From: JACKNG01 sp040220855
GTDB taxonomy: Bacteria; Pseudomonadota; Gammaproteobacteria; Ga0077536
NCBI GenBank assembly: GCA_040220855.1
Contig: JAVJVZ010000021.1
Span: 1 to 64,000 of the forward strand
Direction: 5' to 3'
DNA length: 64,000 nt
The position numbers and the translations under genes are program-made. Below are positions 13,845 to 23,375 of this stretch, piece after piece (position 1 is the first letter of the stretch; each line of letters starts with the position of its first letter). The notes beneath the pieces are model-generated. The model saw only the letters and a list, made by a program, of their open reading frames with translations, was not told where the DNA came from and made no database searches.

Positions 13845-14229
13845 GCGGCTCAGTATACCGACGATTGGGGACGTGTCCATATTAAACGCGAATAATTTAC
13901 ATTCGCGGAACTCTTGGGGCTCCGACCACCACTGGCCGCCTTGCCGGTGGACAATGCGACCGGACGCCGTCCCGGGACGGCGCGCTGCGGCCATGTCGGG
14001 CACGCGAGCATCCCTGCATATCGCCGCACGCGTGGCTGCGCCCCGGTGTCGCGCGAGCGGCTTCCAACCTATGAGCGGCCAGCGGGACGAAAAATCCCGC
14101 GACACGACCGTGACGACGTGCCGCGCGCGACGGATTTCACACTTCCGCGACCACGACGACCGTTCAGGGCACCGCTCACGCCGTTCGTCGGCGCGGGGCT
14201 TCCGCCGGCGGGCGCCACGACCATAATCG
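13845..14229. other. Intergenic region between the Fur-like gene and the pilus operon
   Basis: 385 bases without a credible gene; the open frames crossing it are shadows with no RBS. It should contain the promoters for the Fur-like gene (minus) and the minor-pilin operon (plus). Apart from the palindrome at 13887-13907 I see no clear terminator, RNA gene or repeat. Confidence 0.6.
13887..13907. promoter_or_regulatory. Palindromic candidate operator for the Fur-like regulator
   Basis: Arms CGCGAAT (13887-13893) and ATTCGCG (13901-13907) flank AATTTAC. The site is 43 bases upstream of the regulator's ATG, inside the only AT-rich patch of the region, where a promoter is expected. It does not match the classical Fur box, which fits an Irr/PerR-like regulator. 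Confidence 0.55.
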
Positions 14230-14835
14230 ATGGCCATGAACACCCAACGCGGCTTCACCATCATCGAGCTCATGGCCGTGGTCGCCGTGCTCGGTATCCT
14301 GCTCGCGATCGGCGTGCCGAGCTTCCGCGCGCTGCTCGCCGACAACCGCATCGTCTCCCAGCTCAACCAGTTCTCCTCCACCCTCGCGCTCGCTCGCAGC
14401 GAGGCGGTCAAGGCCAACCGCCGCGTGGTGGTGTGCCCGTCGACCGACGGGGCGAGCTGCGCGAGCGGGGTCGACTGGGACGTCGGCTGGATCAGCTTCA
14501 TCGATCGCGGCGGTACCGACTTCCAGGTCGATGACGACGGCGGCGGCAATCCCGCCGACGATCCCTGCGGACCGAACGCCGGCGACGATGCTGCCGACGA
14601 CTGCATCCTGAGCTACGTGCAGGCGCTGCAGCCCGCGCACATGACCCTGCGCACGAATGCCGGCAACGACTACATCAGCTTCAACGGCCTCGGCGCCAGC
14701 AGCGAAGCGGCGATGTTCGTGCTGTGCGACGACCGCGGCAGCGCCGCTGCCCGCGCGGTGGTCATTTCCAACACCGGCCGCGTGAGCGTACGCGAAGCCC
14801 AGAACGACGGGAGCCCGCTGTCATGCTCGCCCTGA
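14230..14835 (+). CDS. fimT: Minor pilin FimT/FimU-type (GspH family)
   Basis: 201 residues. The prepilin leader (MAMNTQRG) is cleaved before FTIIELMAVVAVLGILL, with the conserved Glu at +5. The body is a GspH-like pseudopilin domain with cysteines near the C-terminus (CDDRG, PLSCSP). Minor pilins of this type help start pilus assembly in the inner membrane and join the pilus tip. It is the first gene of an operon with pilV, pilW, pilX, pilY1 and pilE. Confidence 0.9.
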   Translation: MAMNTQRGFTIIELMAVVAVLGILLAIGVPSFRALLADNRIVSQLNQFSSTLALARSEAVKANRRVVVCPSTDGASCASGVDWDVGWISFIDRGGTDFQVDDDGGGNPADDPCGPNAGDDAADDCILSYVQALQPAHMTLRTNAGNDYISFNGLGASSEAAMFVLCDDRGSAAARAVVISNTGRVSVREAQNDGSPLSCSP

Positions 14836-15413
14836 CCCAACGCCGCCAGCGTGGCATGACGCTGGTCGAAGTGCTCATTGCCATCGTCATATTCGCCATC
14901 GGCCTGCTCGGCATCGCCGCGCTGCAGGTCGCCGGCCTGCGCTACACCAAGGGTTCGCAGACGCGTGCCATCGCCGCCATGCAGGCAGAGAACATGATCG
15001 ACCGCATGCGTGCCAACGAGGCCGGCGTCACGCAGGGCTTCTATCGCAATCCGGGCGTCGAGAGCGTCGACTGTGGCAGCGCCACCTGCACGCCGGCCGA
15101 GCTTGCCGCGTGGGACTGGAATCGCTGGATGAGCGAGACGCGCCAGGCCCTCGGCGTGCGGCGTACCGACGGCGGCCTCAACACCGATACGGCGGTCAAC
15201 GCCACCATCTGCATCGACTCCACGCCCGAGGACGGCAGCGCCGGCGCCTGGGCCTGCGACGACACCGGCGAGTTCTTCGCCATCAAGATGGAATGGCGCG
15301 AGCGCACCACCGAGCGCGGCGACAAACTCGCCGACGACTACTCCAATACCTCCGCCTCGAGTGGCGTCGAAGGCTACGTGCTGAACCGCTTCGTCATGAG
15401 GTTCCTGCCATGA
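14823..15413 (+). CDS. pilV: Minor pilin PilV
   Basis: 196 residues from ATG 14823, overlapping the end of fimT by 13 bases. The type III signal RRQRG is followed by MTLVEVLIAIVIFAIGLLGIAALQ, with Glu at +5. The sequence LRYTKGSQTRAIAAMQAENMIDRMRAN is typical of PilV. Cysteine pairs in the globular part suggest disulfides. It acts in the tip-priming minor-pilin complex. Confidence 0.92.
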   Translation: MLALTQRRQRGMTLVEVLIAIVIFAIGLLGIAALQVAGLRYTKGSQTRAIAAMQAENMIDRMRANEAGVTQGFYRNPGVESVDCGSATCTPAELAAWDWNRWMSETRQALGVRRTDGGLNTDTAVNATICIDSTPEDGSAGAWACDDTGEFFAIKMEWRERTTERGDKLADDYSNTSASSGVEGYVLNRFVMRFLP

Positions 15414-16516
15414 GCACGCCGCAATCCCGCCGCGCCGGCGGCTTTTCCCTCGTCGAGCTGATGGTTGCGGTGACCATCAGCCTGATCATGATGGCCGTGA
15501 TCATCGAGCTGTTCGCGAGCAACAAGCAGGCCTACCGTGTGCAGGAGGGCGCCAGCGAGCTGAACGAGAATGCGCGTTACGCGGTCGCCCACCTGCAGTA
15601 CTACCTGCGCCTCGCCGACCACTGGGGAGGCGTGGAGGCGGCCGACATCACCATCGATCCCGCCGTGCCGAGCCCGCTGTCGACCGACTGCAGTGGCGAC
15701 CCGGTGATCCAGACGCTCGGCTTCCGCGGCTACGATGGCAACGGCGCGACACCGCCGCTCGACTGCGTCGCGGCGAGCGACTACGTGCCGAATACCGATG
15801 CCTTCTTCATCCGCTACGGCGCCGCCCACGAAGACGCGCGCAGTGTCACCGATCCCGGCGAGCCGGTGCCGTCGAACGGCGTGCCGATGCTGCCCGATAC
15901 CGGTGAGCTGCCGGTGCGCGCGGGCTACCTCTCCACCACCGACGGCGCCGGTATCTGGCTCAGCACGCGTCTCGGGCGGCGCGGCTTCGTCTTCGCCAAT
16001 ACCGACCACGGCTCGCTGCCGTCCGACGGCCAGCTCTCCGATGCCGAGGTTCAGCGTGGCGAGGGTGCCTACTACCGCGTGCAGTCGATGCTCTATTACA
16101 TCCGCCCGTGCTCCAACCCGGCCGCCGGCACCGACCCTGCCGCCTGCGACGCCGGCGACGACGCCATCCCCACGCTGGTACGCCGCGCACTGACGCCCGA
16201 CCTCGGCTTCGCCGAGGACGACATCGTCGCCGGGGTCGAGAACATGCAGCTCCTCTATGGCGTCGATGGTGACGGCGATTTCGTCGCGGAGCGCTACGAA
16301 CCGGCCGCCACGGTCACTGCAAACAACGACTGGAGCAACGTGATCACCGTGCGCGTGAGCCTGGTAGTGGCCAACCTGCAGCGCGATACGACGATCAACG
16401 ACACGAACACCTACTACCTGCTCGACACCACCTGGCAGCCGCCGCCCGCAGCGCGCAGTTTCCGTCGCAGCCAGTTCGATTTCACCGTGCAGATTCGCAA
16501 CATCACCAGGGCCTGA
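15410..16516 (+). CDS. pilW: Minor pilin PilW
   Basis: 368 residues from ATG 15410 (ATGA overlap with the pilV stop). The leader ends in GG before FSLVELMVAVTISLIMMAVIIELF. Typical PilW features follow (QEGASELNENARYAVAHLQYYLRLADHWGG). At 368 residues it is longer than many homologues because of extended loops in the middle. It would link the PilV/PilX group to PilY1 at the pilus tip. Confidence 0.92.
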   Translation: MSTPQSRRAGGFSLVELMVAVTISLIMMAVIIELFASNKQAYRVQEGASELNENARYAVAHLQYYLRLADHWGGVEAADITIDPAVPSPLSTDCSGDPVIQTLGFRGYDGNGATPPLDCVAASDYVPNTDAFFIRYGAAHEDARSVTDPGEPVPSNGVPMLPDTGELPVRAGYLSTTDGAGIWLSTRLGRRGFVFANTDHGSLPSDGQLSDAEVQRGEGAYYRVQSMLYYIRPCSNPAAGTDPAACDAGDDAIPTLVRRALTPDLGFAEDDIVAGVENMQLLYGVDGDGDFVAERYEPAATVTANNDWSNVITVRVSLVVANLQRDTTINDTNTYYLLDTTWQPPPAARSFRRSQFDFTVQIRNITRA

Positions 16517-16518
16517 GC

Positions 16519-17142
16519 ATGAATCCATCCTTCCGTCGTGCCGCGCGCCAGCGCGGCGTCGCCCTCATCGTCGCGCTGATCCTGCTGATGGTCCTGACCA
16601 TGGTCGCGGTCATCTCGATGCGCACCACAACGCTCGACCTGCGCATGGCCACAAACCAGACCATCCGCACGCGCGTGTTCCAGGTCTCCGAGGCGGCACG
16701 AGCGAGTATCCATCGCGTGCTCGAGCAACACACCTTCCATCGCGGCTGGCCGGCCAGCGTCGGCGGCAGCCTGCCTGCCTCGACCAATTTCGTCATTCCC
16801 GACGGCATCCTGATCGACGACGACCCGGGGCTGCAGGAACTCTACCTGGTCAACAACGCCAATCATTGGGATCTCGGTGATGCTGCCATCGACATGCGCC
16901 TGCGCGAGGACGTCGATAGCGACGGCGCCTATGTCTCGCCCGGAGACATGAGCGCGGACGTGTTCATCTCGCGCGTCGCCGGCGGCGCCGCGCCAGGTTC
17001 GGATACCAGTGCCGGGCGCGGTTACGAGGGCGTGGGCGCAGGCTCCGCGCGCCGCATCTACTACCGCATCATCGCGCGTGCCGGCGGTGCCGGCGGCAGC
17101 GAATCCGTGACCGAGGCCAATTTCCGTTATGACATTCGCTGA
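16519..17142 (+). CDS. pilX: Minor pilin PilX
   Basis: 207 residues, two bases after pilW. The RQRG leader is followed by VALIVALILLMVLTMVAVISMRTT, a PilX-type membrane helix that characteristically lacks Glu at +5. The body begins with LDLRMATNQTIRTRVFQVSEAA, as in other PilX_N proteins. Part of the minor-pilin complex of the type IV pilus. Confidence 0.9.
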   Translation: MNPSFRRAARQRGVALIVALILLMVLTMVAVISMRTTTLDLRMATNQTIRTRVFQVSEAARASIHRVLEQHTFHRGWPASVGGSLPASTNFVIPDGILIDDDPGLQELYLVNNANHWDLGDAAIDMRLREDVDSDGAYVSPGDMSADVFISRVAGGAAPGSDTSAGRGYEGVGAGSARRIYYRIIARAGGAGGSESVTEANFRYDIR

Positions 17143-17191
17143 GAAGACCATCGCGGTGGCTCCGTCACCCCGTCGTCCCGGGAGATTCCCC

Positions 17192-20100
17192 ATGCACCGC
17201 ATCCCAAACACCCTGCGCGCCTTTACGCAAGGCGTCGCGCTGGCCGTAATCCTGCTGCCGTCGATCTGGACCACGCCGGCGCTCGCCGTGAACCTGTCCG
17301 GCGCGCAGATGGTCGACTTCACTGCCTTCCCCGTCACTACGCTCGAGAACGTCACGCCACAGGTGATGTTGGTGATGTCGCGCGATCACCAGTACTTCTT
17401 CAAAGCCTACAACGACTACACCGACCTCGACGGGGACCTCCCTGACGGGGATGACGATATCGAAATCACTTACAAGAACAGGTTCTCGTACTACGGCTAC
17501 TTCGATCCGGACAAATGCTACAGCTACGAGAGCAGCGAGGACTTCGGCAGCGGTAATGCCGTACCGCATTTCGAGCCGCAGGCGTTCACGACCGACCACT
17601 ACTGCGACGCCGTCGCCGGTGAATGGAGCGGTAACTTCCTCAACTGGGCGACGATGACGCGCATGGACGTCGTGCGCAAGATGATCTACGGCGGCAAGCG
17701 CGCGGTCGACCTGCCCAACGCCACGGTGCTCGAACGCGCCAACCTGCCGACCGACGCCCACAGCTTCGCCAAGTACTACGATGGCGCCGACGTCGGCCGC
17801 CTGACGCCCTTCGATACCAGCGCGGTGCCCAACGGCTTGACCATCTGCAATACCACCTTCGCCACCAGTGGACAGTCGCACACCATCAATGCACCGCCGC
17901 TGATGCGGCTCGCGCGCGGCAATTTCGCGCTGTGGGCGGCCGGCGAGGTGTTCCAGTGCAATTACCGCGAGGAGCTGTCGAACGCCGGGCATGGGCGCAA
18001 TGGCAACGACCCAGCCGCCTCCGGCCTCCCCGCGGAACCTGACTCGCCTAGCCGCATCAACCACGGTCTCTCGTTCGACGGCATCGACAACAACTGGGAA
18101 GTGCGCGTCGGTGTGTGTAACGACCCGGCCCTGATCGCGCCGACCAGCGACAACGAGAACTGCCGTCGCTACCCGAGCAGCTCCAACTACAAGCCGATCG
18201 GCCTCTACCAGGAATTCGGTGAAGACGAGCAGATCCACTTCGGGCTCTTCACCGGCAGCTACGAGAACAACATCAACGGCGGCGTCTTGCGCAAGAACGT
18301 CGGCCCGATTGGCAGCGAAGTGAACTTCGATACCGATGGCACCTTCGATCTCAGCGGCAGCGGACTCGTCAGCACGCTCGACCGCTTCAAGATATACGGC
18401 TACAACTATGGCAGCCGCACCAGCGCAGCACGCTATTTCGGCTCGGGCTCGAGCGACGACTGCCGCTTCCAGCAGGCTTCGATCGCGCCAGGAGAATGCT
18501 TCAGCTGGGGCAACCCGATGGCCGAGATTTATGGCGAGGCGGTGCGCTACTTCGCCGGACTCGGGGCCACCGCGGCTTTCCAGGCGAACGACGCGAGCTT
18601 CATTGCCGGGCTCACCTCGCCGACCTGGACCGACCCGCTCGATAACGACAACTGGTGCGCAGCACTCAACACCGTCGTCATCAACAGCTCACTCAGCTCC
18701 TACGATGAGAACACCAGCCACTTCGCGCAGATCAGCGGCACGCCCGACCCGGTCGCGCTGACCAACGTCGTCGGCGACGCCGAGGGCATCACCGGCAGTG
18801 ACTTCTTCGTCGGCCGCGTCGGCGCCGCCGGACTGCCGGGCAACGACGAGTTCTGCACCGCCAAGACGGTAACCGAGCTCGGCGAGGTCGTCGGTGTGTG
18901 CCCGGAAGGGCCGACCATCGACGGCACCTTCCGCATCGCCGGCATGGCGCATTACGCGCACACCAACGACATCCGCGACCTCGAAGGCGAGCAGCGCATC
19001 ACCACCTACGCGGTGCAGCTCGCGACCAACGTGCCGCGCCTCGGGGTCGACATCGACCCGGCCAGTGACAGCAACGGCGACGGCAATCCGACCAACGACG
19101 CCGATGTCACCATCCTGCCCGCCTACCGCCTGCTCCTCAACAACGGCGGCGGAACCCTGGTCGACTTCAAGGTCGTGCAGCGCCCGACGGAGATCGATCC
19201 CACCGACCTCGCGTGGCGCACGCCACTGCCCGGGTCGGGCGTCTTCGCCGCCTCCGCCATGGTGCAGTGGGAGGATTCCGAACAGGGCGGCGACTTCGAC
19301 AAGGACATGTGGGGCGTGATCAGCTACCGCGTCGACACCACCGCGACCCCGGCAAGGATCACGGTGCGCACGAATGCAGTCGAGGCCGCGACGGCCAATC
19401 CGCAGCTATTCGGGTTCGTCATCTCGGGTACCACGCAGGACGGCTTCCACGCCTACTCCGGCATCTTTAACGCCAACTTCACCGACCCCGTCACCGGCGT
19501 GCCCGGCTGCGCGAACTGCAACGCGGTCACGCAGAACAACAGCGCGGTCGGGTCGGGCCAGCGCGGACCGCGCGAGCATACCTTCACCGCCGGCGCCGCG
19601 AGTGGCGAACTGCTCCCCGACCCGCTGTTCCTCGCTGCCAAGTACGGTGGTTTCGAGGAAGACGCCGGCTCCGGCAACGGGCTGCCCGACCAGCAGTCCG
19701 AATTCGACCGCCGCGACGCCAGCGGACGGGATGTCGCCGGTGGCGACGGCATCCCGGACAACTACTTCTTCGTCAACAACCCGGCTGCGCTGGAAGAACG
19801 CCTGCGTACAGTTTTCAACCAGGTCATCGAGCGGGTAGCTTCGGGCACCGCCGCCTCCGTGGTAGCGAACGAGGAACAGGGCACTGGCGCGACCTTCCAG
19901 GCGCTCTATGACCCGGTCAAGTCCGATGGCGACAACGAGGCCCGCTGGATCGGCACCCTGCACGCGATCTTCGTCGACGAGCGCAGCCTGCTGCGCGAGG
20001 ACAGCAACGACAACGACGTCCTCGACGACTACCAGACCGACAAGGTCATCGCGATTCTCTACGACGACATCGAGCGCCGCGCCTTCCTGCGTCGCTTCGA

Positions 20101-22315
20101 CAGCTCGAATGCGGACGAATTCGAAGCATCCGGCTCGCAAGACGTGGCGCTCGACGATTTGCACCCGATCTGGAACGCACGCGAGCAGCTCTCGGCGACC
20201 GCGGCCACCAGCGACCTCACCACGCAACGTCCGTACACGAATTCGGCGGATAGCGGGCGCTTCATCTTCACCTGGCTCGACCTCGATCGTGACGGCATCG
20301 TCGACGAACCCATCGACAGCCAGACCATCAATACCAGCGGGGAGATCGTGGAGTTCACCGACGTCGTCATCGACAACGGCAACTTCCACTGGCTCGACGT
20401 GCGCGACGGCACCGCGATGAACGACGTCGAAGCGGACAAGCTGGTCAACTGGATCCGCGGCGAGGAGCAGCCCGGTTACCGCAATCGCGTGGTCGACTAT
20501 GACGACGACGGCACCACCGAGCGCATGCTGCTCGGCGACATCGTCAATTCCACGCCGACCGTGGTCGGGACGCCCCAGGAGGACTACGATCTCGCCTCGC
20601 AGGACCAGAGCTACGCCGTGTTCCGCCAGCAGTACCGCGATCGCCGCAACATGGTTTATGTCGGCGCCAACGACGGCATGCTGCATGCCTTCAACGCCGG
20701 CTTCTTCAACGCCCAGTCGCGTTCCTTCGAGACGTCCATCGACGGCCTCACCGGTCACCCGCTCGGTTCCGAGGTGTGGGCCTATGTGCCCAAGAACCTG
20801 CTCGGCCACCTGCAGTGGTTGGCAGACCAGGACTACGCACATGTCTATTACATGGACCTCAAGCCGGTCGTCTTCGATGCCAAGATCTTCCCCGCCGACA
20901 GCACCCATCCGGGCGGCTGGGGCACCGTGCTGGTCGCCGGCATGCGGCTCGGCGGCGGCACCGAGACCAACAACGTCACGCTCGACACCGCCGGCGACGG
21001 CATCACCGTACCGCCATCGGCCGACGATGTCGTGACCAAGTCGGCCTACGTGGTGATGGACATCACCGATCCCGAGCAGCCGCCGAAGGTAATCGCCGAG
21101 ATCAGCCCGCCCGGCCTCGGCCTTACCACGAGCACGCCGGTGGTGGTGCCGATGTCCGAGCCACTGCCTTCGATCAATGCGTCACCGGCCAACAAGTGGT
21201 ACCTGATGTTCGGCTCCGGACCGGACGACCTCGCGAGCGTCAGTGCAAGCGGCACCGCCCGCCTGTTCGCCTATGATCTCGAAGACCTGGTTGACGGCAA
21301 TGACGGCGTGGTCGAGAACGGCCCGTTCAACGCCGACGGGATCACCGGCAACGGCATCGGCTATGCGGACACGGGCGAGGCCAATACCTTCGTCGGCGAG
21401 TTGACCGTGGCCGAGCAGGATGTCGACATGAAGTCCGAAGTGGTCTACTTCGGTACCGTCGGTGATGCGACCGGCGACCGCGGAAGTTTCTGGCGCATGA
21501 ACGTCAACGAGGACGACAGCCCGACCGCCTGGGACGATCCGTTCAAGCTGCTCGATGTCGAACAGCCGTTCGCCTCGCGCGCCGTCATCACCATCGACGA
21601 GCGCTTCCGCACCTGGATCATTGCCGGCACCGGGCGCCTGTTCACCAATGCCGACAAGGAGTCGACCGAGACCCAGAGCCTGTACGGTTTCATCGACCAG
21701 TACTCGATTCCCGGCAATCCCGGCTTCGACCCGGGTGCTCCGAGCCCACCCCTGCTCGACCACGCCGCCTTCATCGATACCACCGACGCCGTCACGCTGA
21801 CCAATGGGGACGTCGACATTGACAGCGATGGCGACCGCGACGACAGTTTCGAAGGCTATGGCACGATCGTGGCCGAAGCCGGCGGCTGGAAGCTCGACTA
21901 CATCGACACGCCGTCGCCTTCCGAGCGGCAGGTGGCAAACCCGACGCTGCTCTTCGGCGTCGCTTTCACCACCGCGTTCACGCCGTCCACGGAGCTGTGC
22001 GGTTCGGAAGGCGAGAGCCGCCTGCTCGGGCGGGCATTCGACCGCGGGCTCGTGCTGCCGGGTGGCATCTTCGACACGCGCACCTGCGACGAAGCGCTGA
22101 ACTGTCCGGACGGCGTTGCCGAAGCGGTAGGTAGCATCACCCTGGGCGCTGGTTTAGCATCCTCGCCCAGTATCCACATCGGCAACCAGGACGTGCCGGG
22201 GCAGGTCACCGTGTTCGTACAGGGCTCCACCGGCGAGATTGACCGAGAGGAAGCCATGACCACGAGCAGCGGTCGCAACGGCGAGATCTCCTGGCAGGAA
22301 TTCCGCGCCGAATAG
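17192..22315 (+). CDS. pilY1: Pilus-tip adhesin/assembly protein PilY1
   Basis: 1707 residues from ATG 17192 (GGAG at 17181); an earlier in-frame ATG at 17129 lies inside pilX. A signal peptide (LAVILLPSIWTTPALA) is followed by a large N-terminal region beginning TPQVMLVMSRDHQYFFKAYNDYTDLDGD, without the MIDAS motif of vWA-containing PilY1. The last third is the PilC/PilY1 beta-propeller (MVYVGANDGMLHAFNAGF, LVAGMRLGGGTETNN). A calcium loop D-L-D-R-D-G-I-V-D lies near residue 1030. It is thought to sit at the pilus tip, balance extension and retraction, and mediate adhesion. Confidence 0.93.
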   Translation: MHRIPNTLRAFTQGVALAVILLPSIWTTPALAVNLSGAQMVDFTAFPVTTLENVTPQVMLVMSRDHQYFFKAYNDYTDLDGDLPDGDDDIEITYKNRFSYYGYFDPDKCYSYESSEDFGSGNAVPHFEPQAFTTDHYCDAVAGEWSGNFLNWATMTRMDVVRKMIYGGKRAVDLPNATVLERANLPTDAHSFAKYYDGADVGRLTPFDTSAVPNGLTICNTTFATSGQSHTINAPPLMRLARGNFALWAAGEVFQCNYREELSNAGHGRNGNDPAASGLPAEPDSPSRINHGLSFDGIDNNWEVRVGVCNDPALIAPTSDNENCRRYPSSSNYKPIGLYQEFGEDEQIHFGLFTGSYENNINGGVLRKNVGPIGSEVNFDTDGTFDLSGSGLVSTLDRFKIYGYNYGSRTSAARYFGSGSSDDCRFQQASIAPGECFSWGNPMAEIYGEAVRYFAGLGATAAFQANDASFIAGLTSPTWTDPLDNDNWCAALNTVVINSSLSSYDENTSHFAQISGTPDPVALTNVVGDAEGITGSDFFVGRVGAAGLPGNDEFCTAKTVTELGEVVGVCPEGPTIDGTFRIAGMAHYAHTNDIRDLEGEQRITTYAVQLATNVPRLGVDIDPASDSNGDGNPTNDADVTILPAYRLLLNNGGGTLVDFKVVQRPTEIDPTDLAWRTPLPGSGVFAASAMVQWEDSEQGGDFDKDMWGVISYRVDTTATPARITVRTNAVEAATANPQLFGFVISGTTQDGFHAYSGIFNANFTDPVTGVPGCANCNAVTQNNSAVGSGQRGPREHTFTAGAASGELLPDPLFLAAKYGGFEEDAGSGNGLPDQQSEFDRRDASGRDVAGGDGIPDNYFFVNNPAALEERLRTVFNQVIERVASGTAASVVANEEQGTGATFQALYDPVKSDGDNEARWIGTLHAIFVDERSLLREDSNDNDVLDDYQTDKVIAILYDDIERRAFLRRFDSSNADEFEASGSQDVALDDLHPIWNAREQLSATAATSDLTTQRPYTNSADSGRFIFTWLDLDRDGIVDEPIDSQTINTSGEIVEFTDVVIDNGNFHWLDVRDGTAMNDVEADKLVNWIRGEEQPGYRNRVVDYDDDGTTERMLLGDIVNSTPTVVGTPQEDYDLASQDQSYAVFRQQYRDRRNMVYVGANDGMLHAFNAGFFNAQSRSFETSIDGLTGHPLGSEVWAYVPKNLLGHLQWLADQDYAHVYYMDLKPVVFDAKIFPADSTHPGGWGTVLVAGMRLGGGTETNNVTLDTAGDGITVPPSADDVVTKSAYVVMDITDPEQPPKVIAEISPPGLGLTTSTPVVVPMSEPLPSINASPANKWYLMFGSGPDDLASVSASGTARLFAYDLEDLVDGNDGVVENGPFNADGITGNGIGYADTGEANTFVGELTVAEQDVDMKSEVVYFGTVGDATGDRGSFWRMNVNEDDSPTAWDDPFKLLDVEQPFASRAVITIDERFRTWIIAGTGRLFTNADKESTETQSLYGFIDQYSIPGNPGFDPGAPSPPLLDHAAFIDTTDAVTLTNGDVDIDSDGDRDDSFEGYGTIVAEAGGWKLDYIDTPSPSERQVANPTLLFGVAFTTAFTPSTELCGSEGESRLLGRAFDRGLVLPGGIFDTRTCDEALNCPDGVAEAVGSITLGAGLASSPSIHIGNQDVPGQVTVFVQGSTGEIDREEAMTTSSGRNGEISWQEFRAE

Positions 22316-22335
22316 CGCACGAGCGAGGCCACCAC

Positions 22336-22809
22336 ATGCACACCCGCCATCATCGCCCCGCTCTGCGCGCCTCCCGCGCGATGCGCGGCATCACCCTCAT
22401 CGAGTTGATGATCGTTCTGGTCATCGTGGGCATCCTTGCCGCCGTCGGTTACCCGGCCTACGTCAAGTACACCGACCGCGCGCGCCGTGCCGACGGCAAG
22501 GCCCTGCTCACCGATGCCGCCGCACGCATGGAGCGGTTCTACTACGATCGCAACCAGTACACCACCAACCTCGGCGAACTCGGCTACGGTGGCTCGCCGG
22601 TCTACTCCGCCGAGCGGCGCTACGTCCTGAGCGCGGAGGCCGGGCCGACCGGTAGCATCCAGACGAGCTACTTGCTGACGGCCACGCCCAACCCGGACAG
22701 CAGCCACCCGGGGCACTTCGACGACACCGACTGCGGCGCGCTGACCCTCGACTCGCGCGGGACCCAGGGCGCCGCGCTCGGCACGGTCGACGACTGCTGG
22801 GGCCGCTGA
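22336..22809 (+). CDS. pilE: Minor pilin PilE
   Basis: 157 residues. A long leader (MHTRHHRPALRASRAMRG) precedes ITLIELMIVLVIVGILAAVGYP, with Glu at +5 and the typical YVKYTDRARRADGKALL helix. The C-terminal disulfide pair (CGALT...CW) is present. It ends the minor-pilin series after pilY1, the same order as in Pseudomonas aeruginosa fimU-pilVWXY1Y2E. Confidence 0.9.
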   Translation: MHTRHHRPALRASRAMRGITLIELMIVLVIVGILAAVGYPAYVKYTDRARRADGKALLTDAAARMERFYYDRNQYTTNLGELGYGGSPVYSAERRYVLSAEAGPTGSIQTSYLLTATPNPDSSHPGHFDDTDCGALTLDSRGTQGAALGTVDDCWGR

Positions 22810-22811
22810 CG

Positions 22812-23315
22812 GTGCCGCCGCGTCCACGCCCGCGTCAGCGTCCGCCATCCGGCGTGGGACGTCCGCTGGCCGGGCTTCCGACGCTGTTGCTGATTTGGGC
22901 GGCATGCACCACCGGCACCGCCGAGGCCGGTGGCATCTACAAGTGGCAGGACGAGAACGGCAAGACGCATTTCTCCGACCAGCCGCCGCCCGACGTCGCG
23001 GCGGAGAAAGTGCGGACCCCAGCCGCGACGGCCGGCGCAGAGGGCGACACGGGTGAGCTCGAAGCGCTGCGCGAACGCGTCGAGGAGGGCTACGAGGCGC
23101 GCATGGAGAAACGCAAGGCCGACGAAAAGGCCCGCGCGGAAGCGGAGAAGATCGCCGCCCACTGCAAGGAGACGCGCGCCAAGCTCGAGCACCTGCAGAA
23201 CTCCACGCGCCACCAGGTCATCAACGAGGCCGGCGAGCGCGAGTTCATGCGCGAAGAGACACGGCAGGAATGGATGCGCCGCGCCCGCGAAGAGATCGCC
23301 AAGCACTGCCAATAG
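22812..23315 (+). CDS. DUF4124-domain exported protein
   Basis: 167 residues from GTG 22812, two bases after pilE. The N-terminus is a signal-like segment (LAGLPTLLLIWAACTTGTAEAGG), followed by IYKWQDENGKTHFSDQPP, the signature of the DUF4124 beta-hairpin domain. A charged coiled-coil tail (about 75-160) completes it. DUF4124 proteins often follow pilus genes, but their role is unknown. Probably the last gene of the pilus operon. Confidence 0.85.
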   Translation: MPPRPRPRQRPPSGVGRPLAGLPTLLLIWAACTTGTAEAGGIYKWQDENGKTHFSDQPPPDVAAEKVRTPAATAGAEGDTGELEALRERVEEGYEARMEKRKADEKARAEAEKIAAHCKETRAKLEHLQNSTRHQVINEAGEREFMREETRQEWMRRAREEIAKHCQ

Positions 23316-23375
23316 CACGGCCATCAACGGGCGTGCGCACGGTAGCGGCCGCAAGCCCGCCCGTGACGTTCGCGG

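Noticed and set aside
15374..16528. Long minus-strand frame opposite pilW
   Set aside because: It mirrors a clearly recognisable pilin gene and its translation has no recognisable domain; a shadow frame of a high-GC gene.
19406..20908. 500-codon minus-strand frame opposite pilY1
   Set aside because: It lies fully inside pilY1, which is identified by the signal peptide and propeller motifs; composition (V, D, G and A rich) is typical of an antisense shadow.
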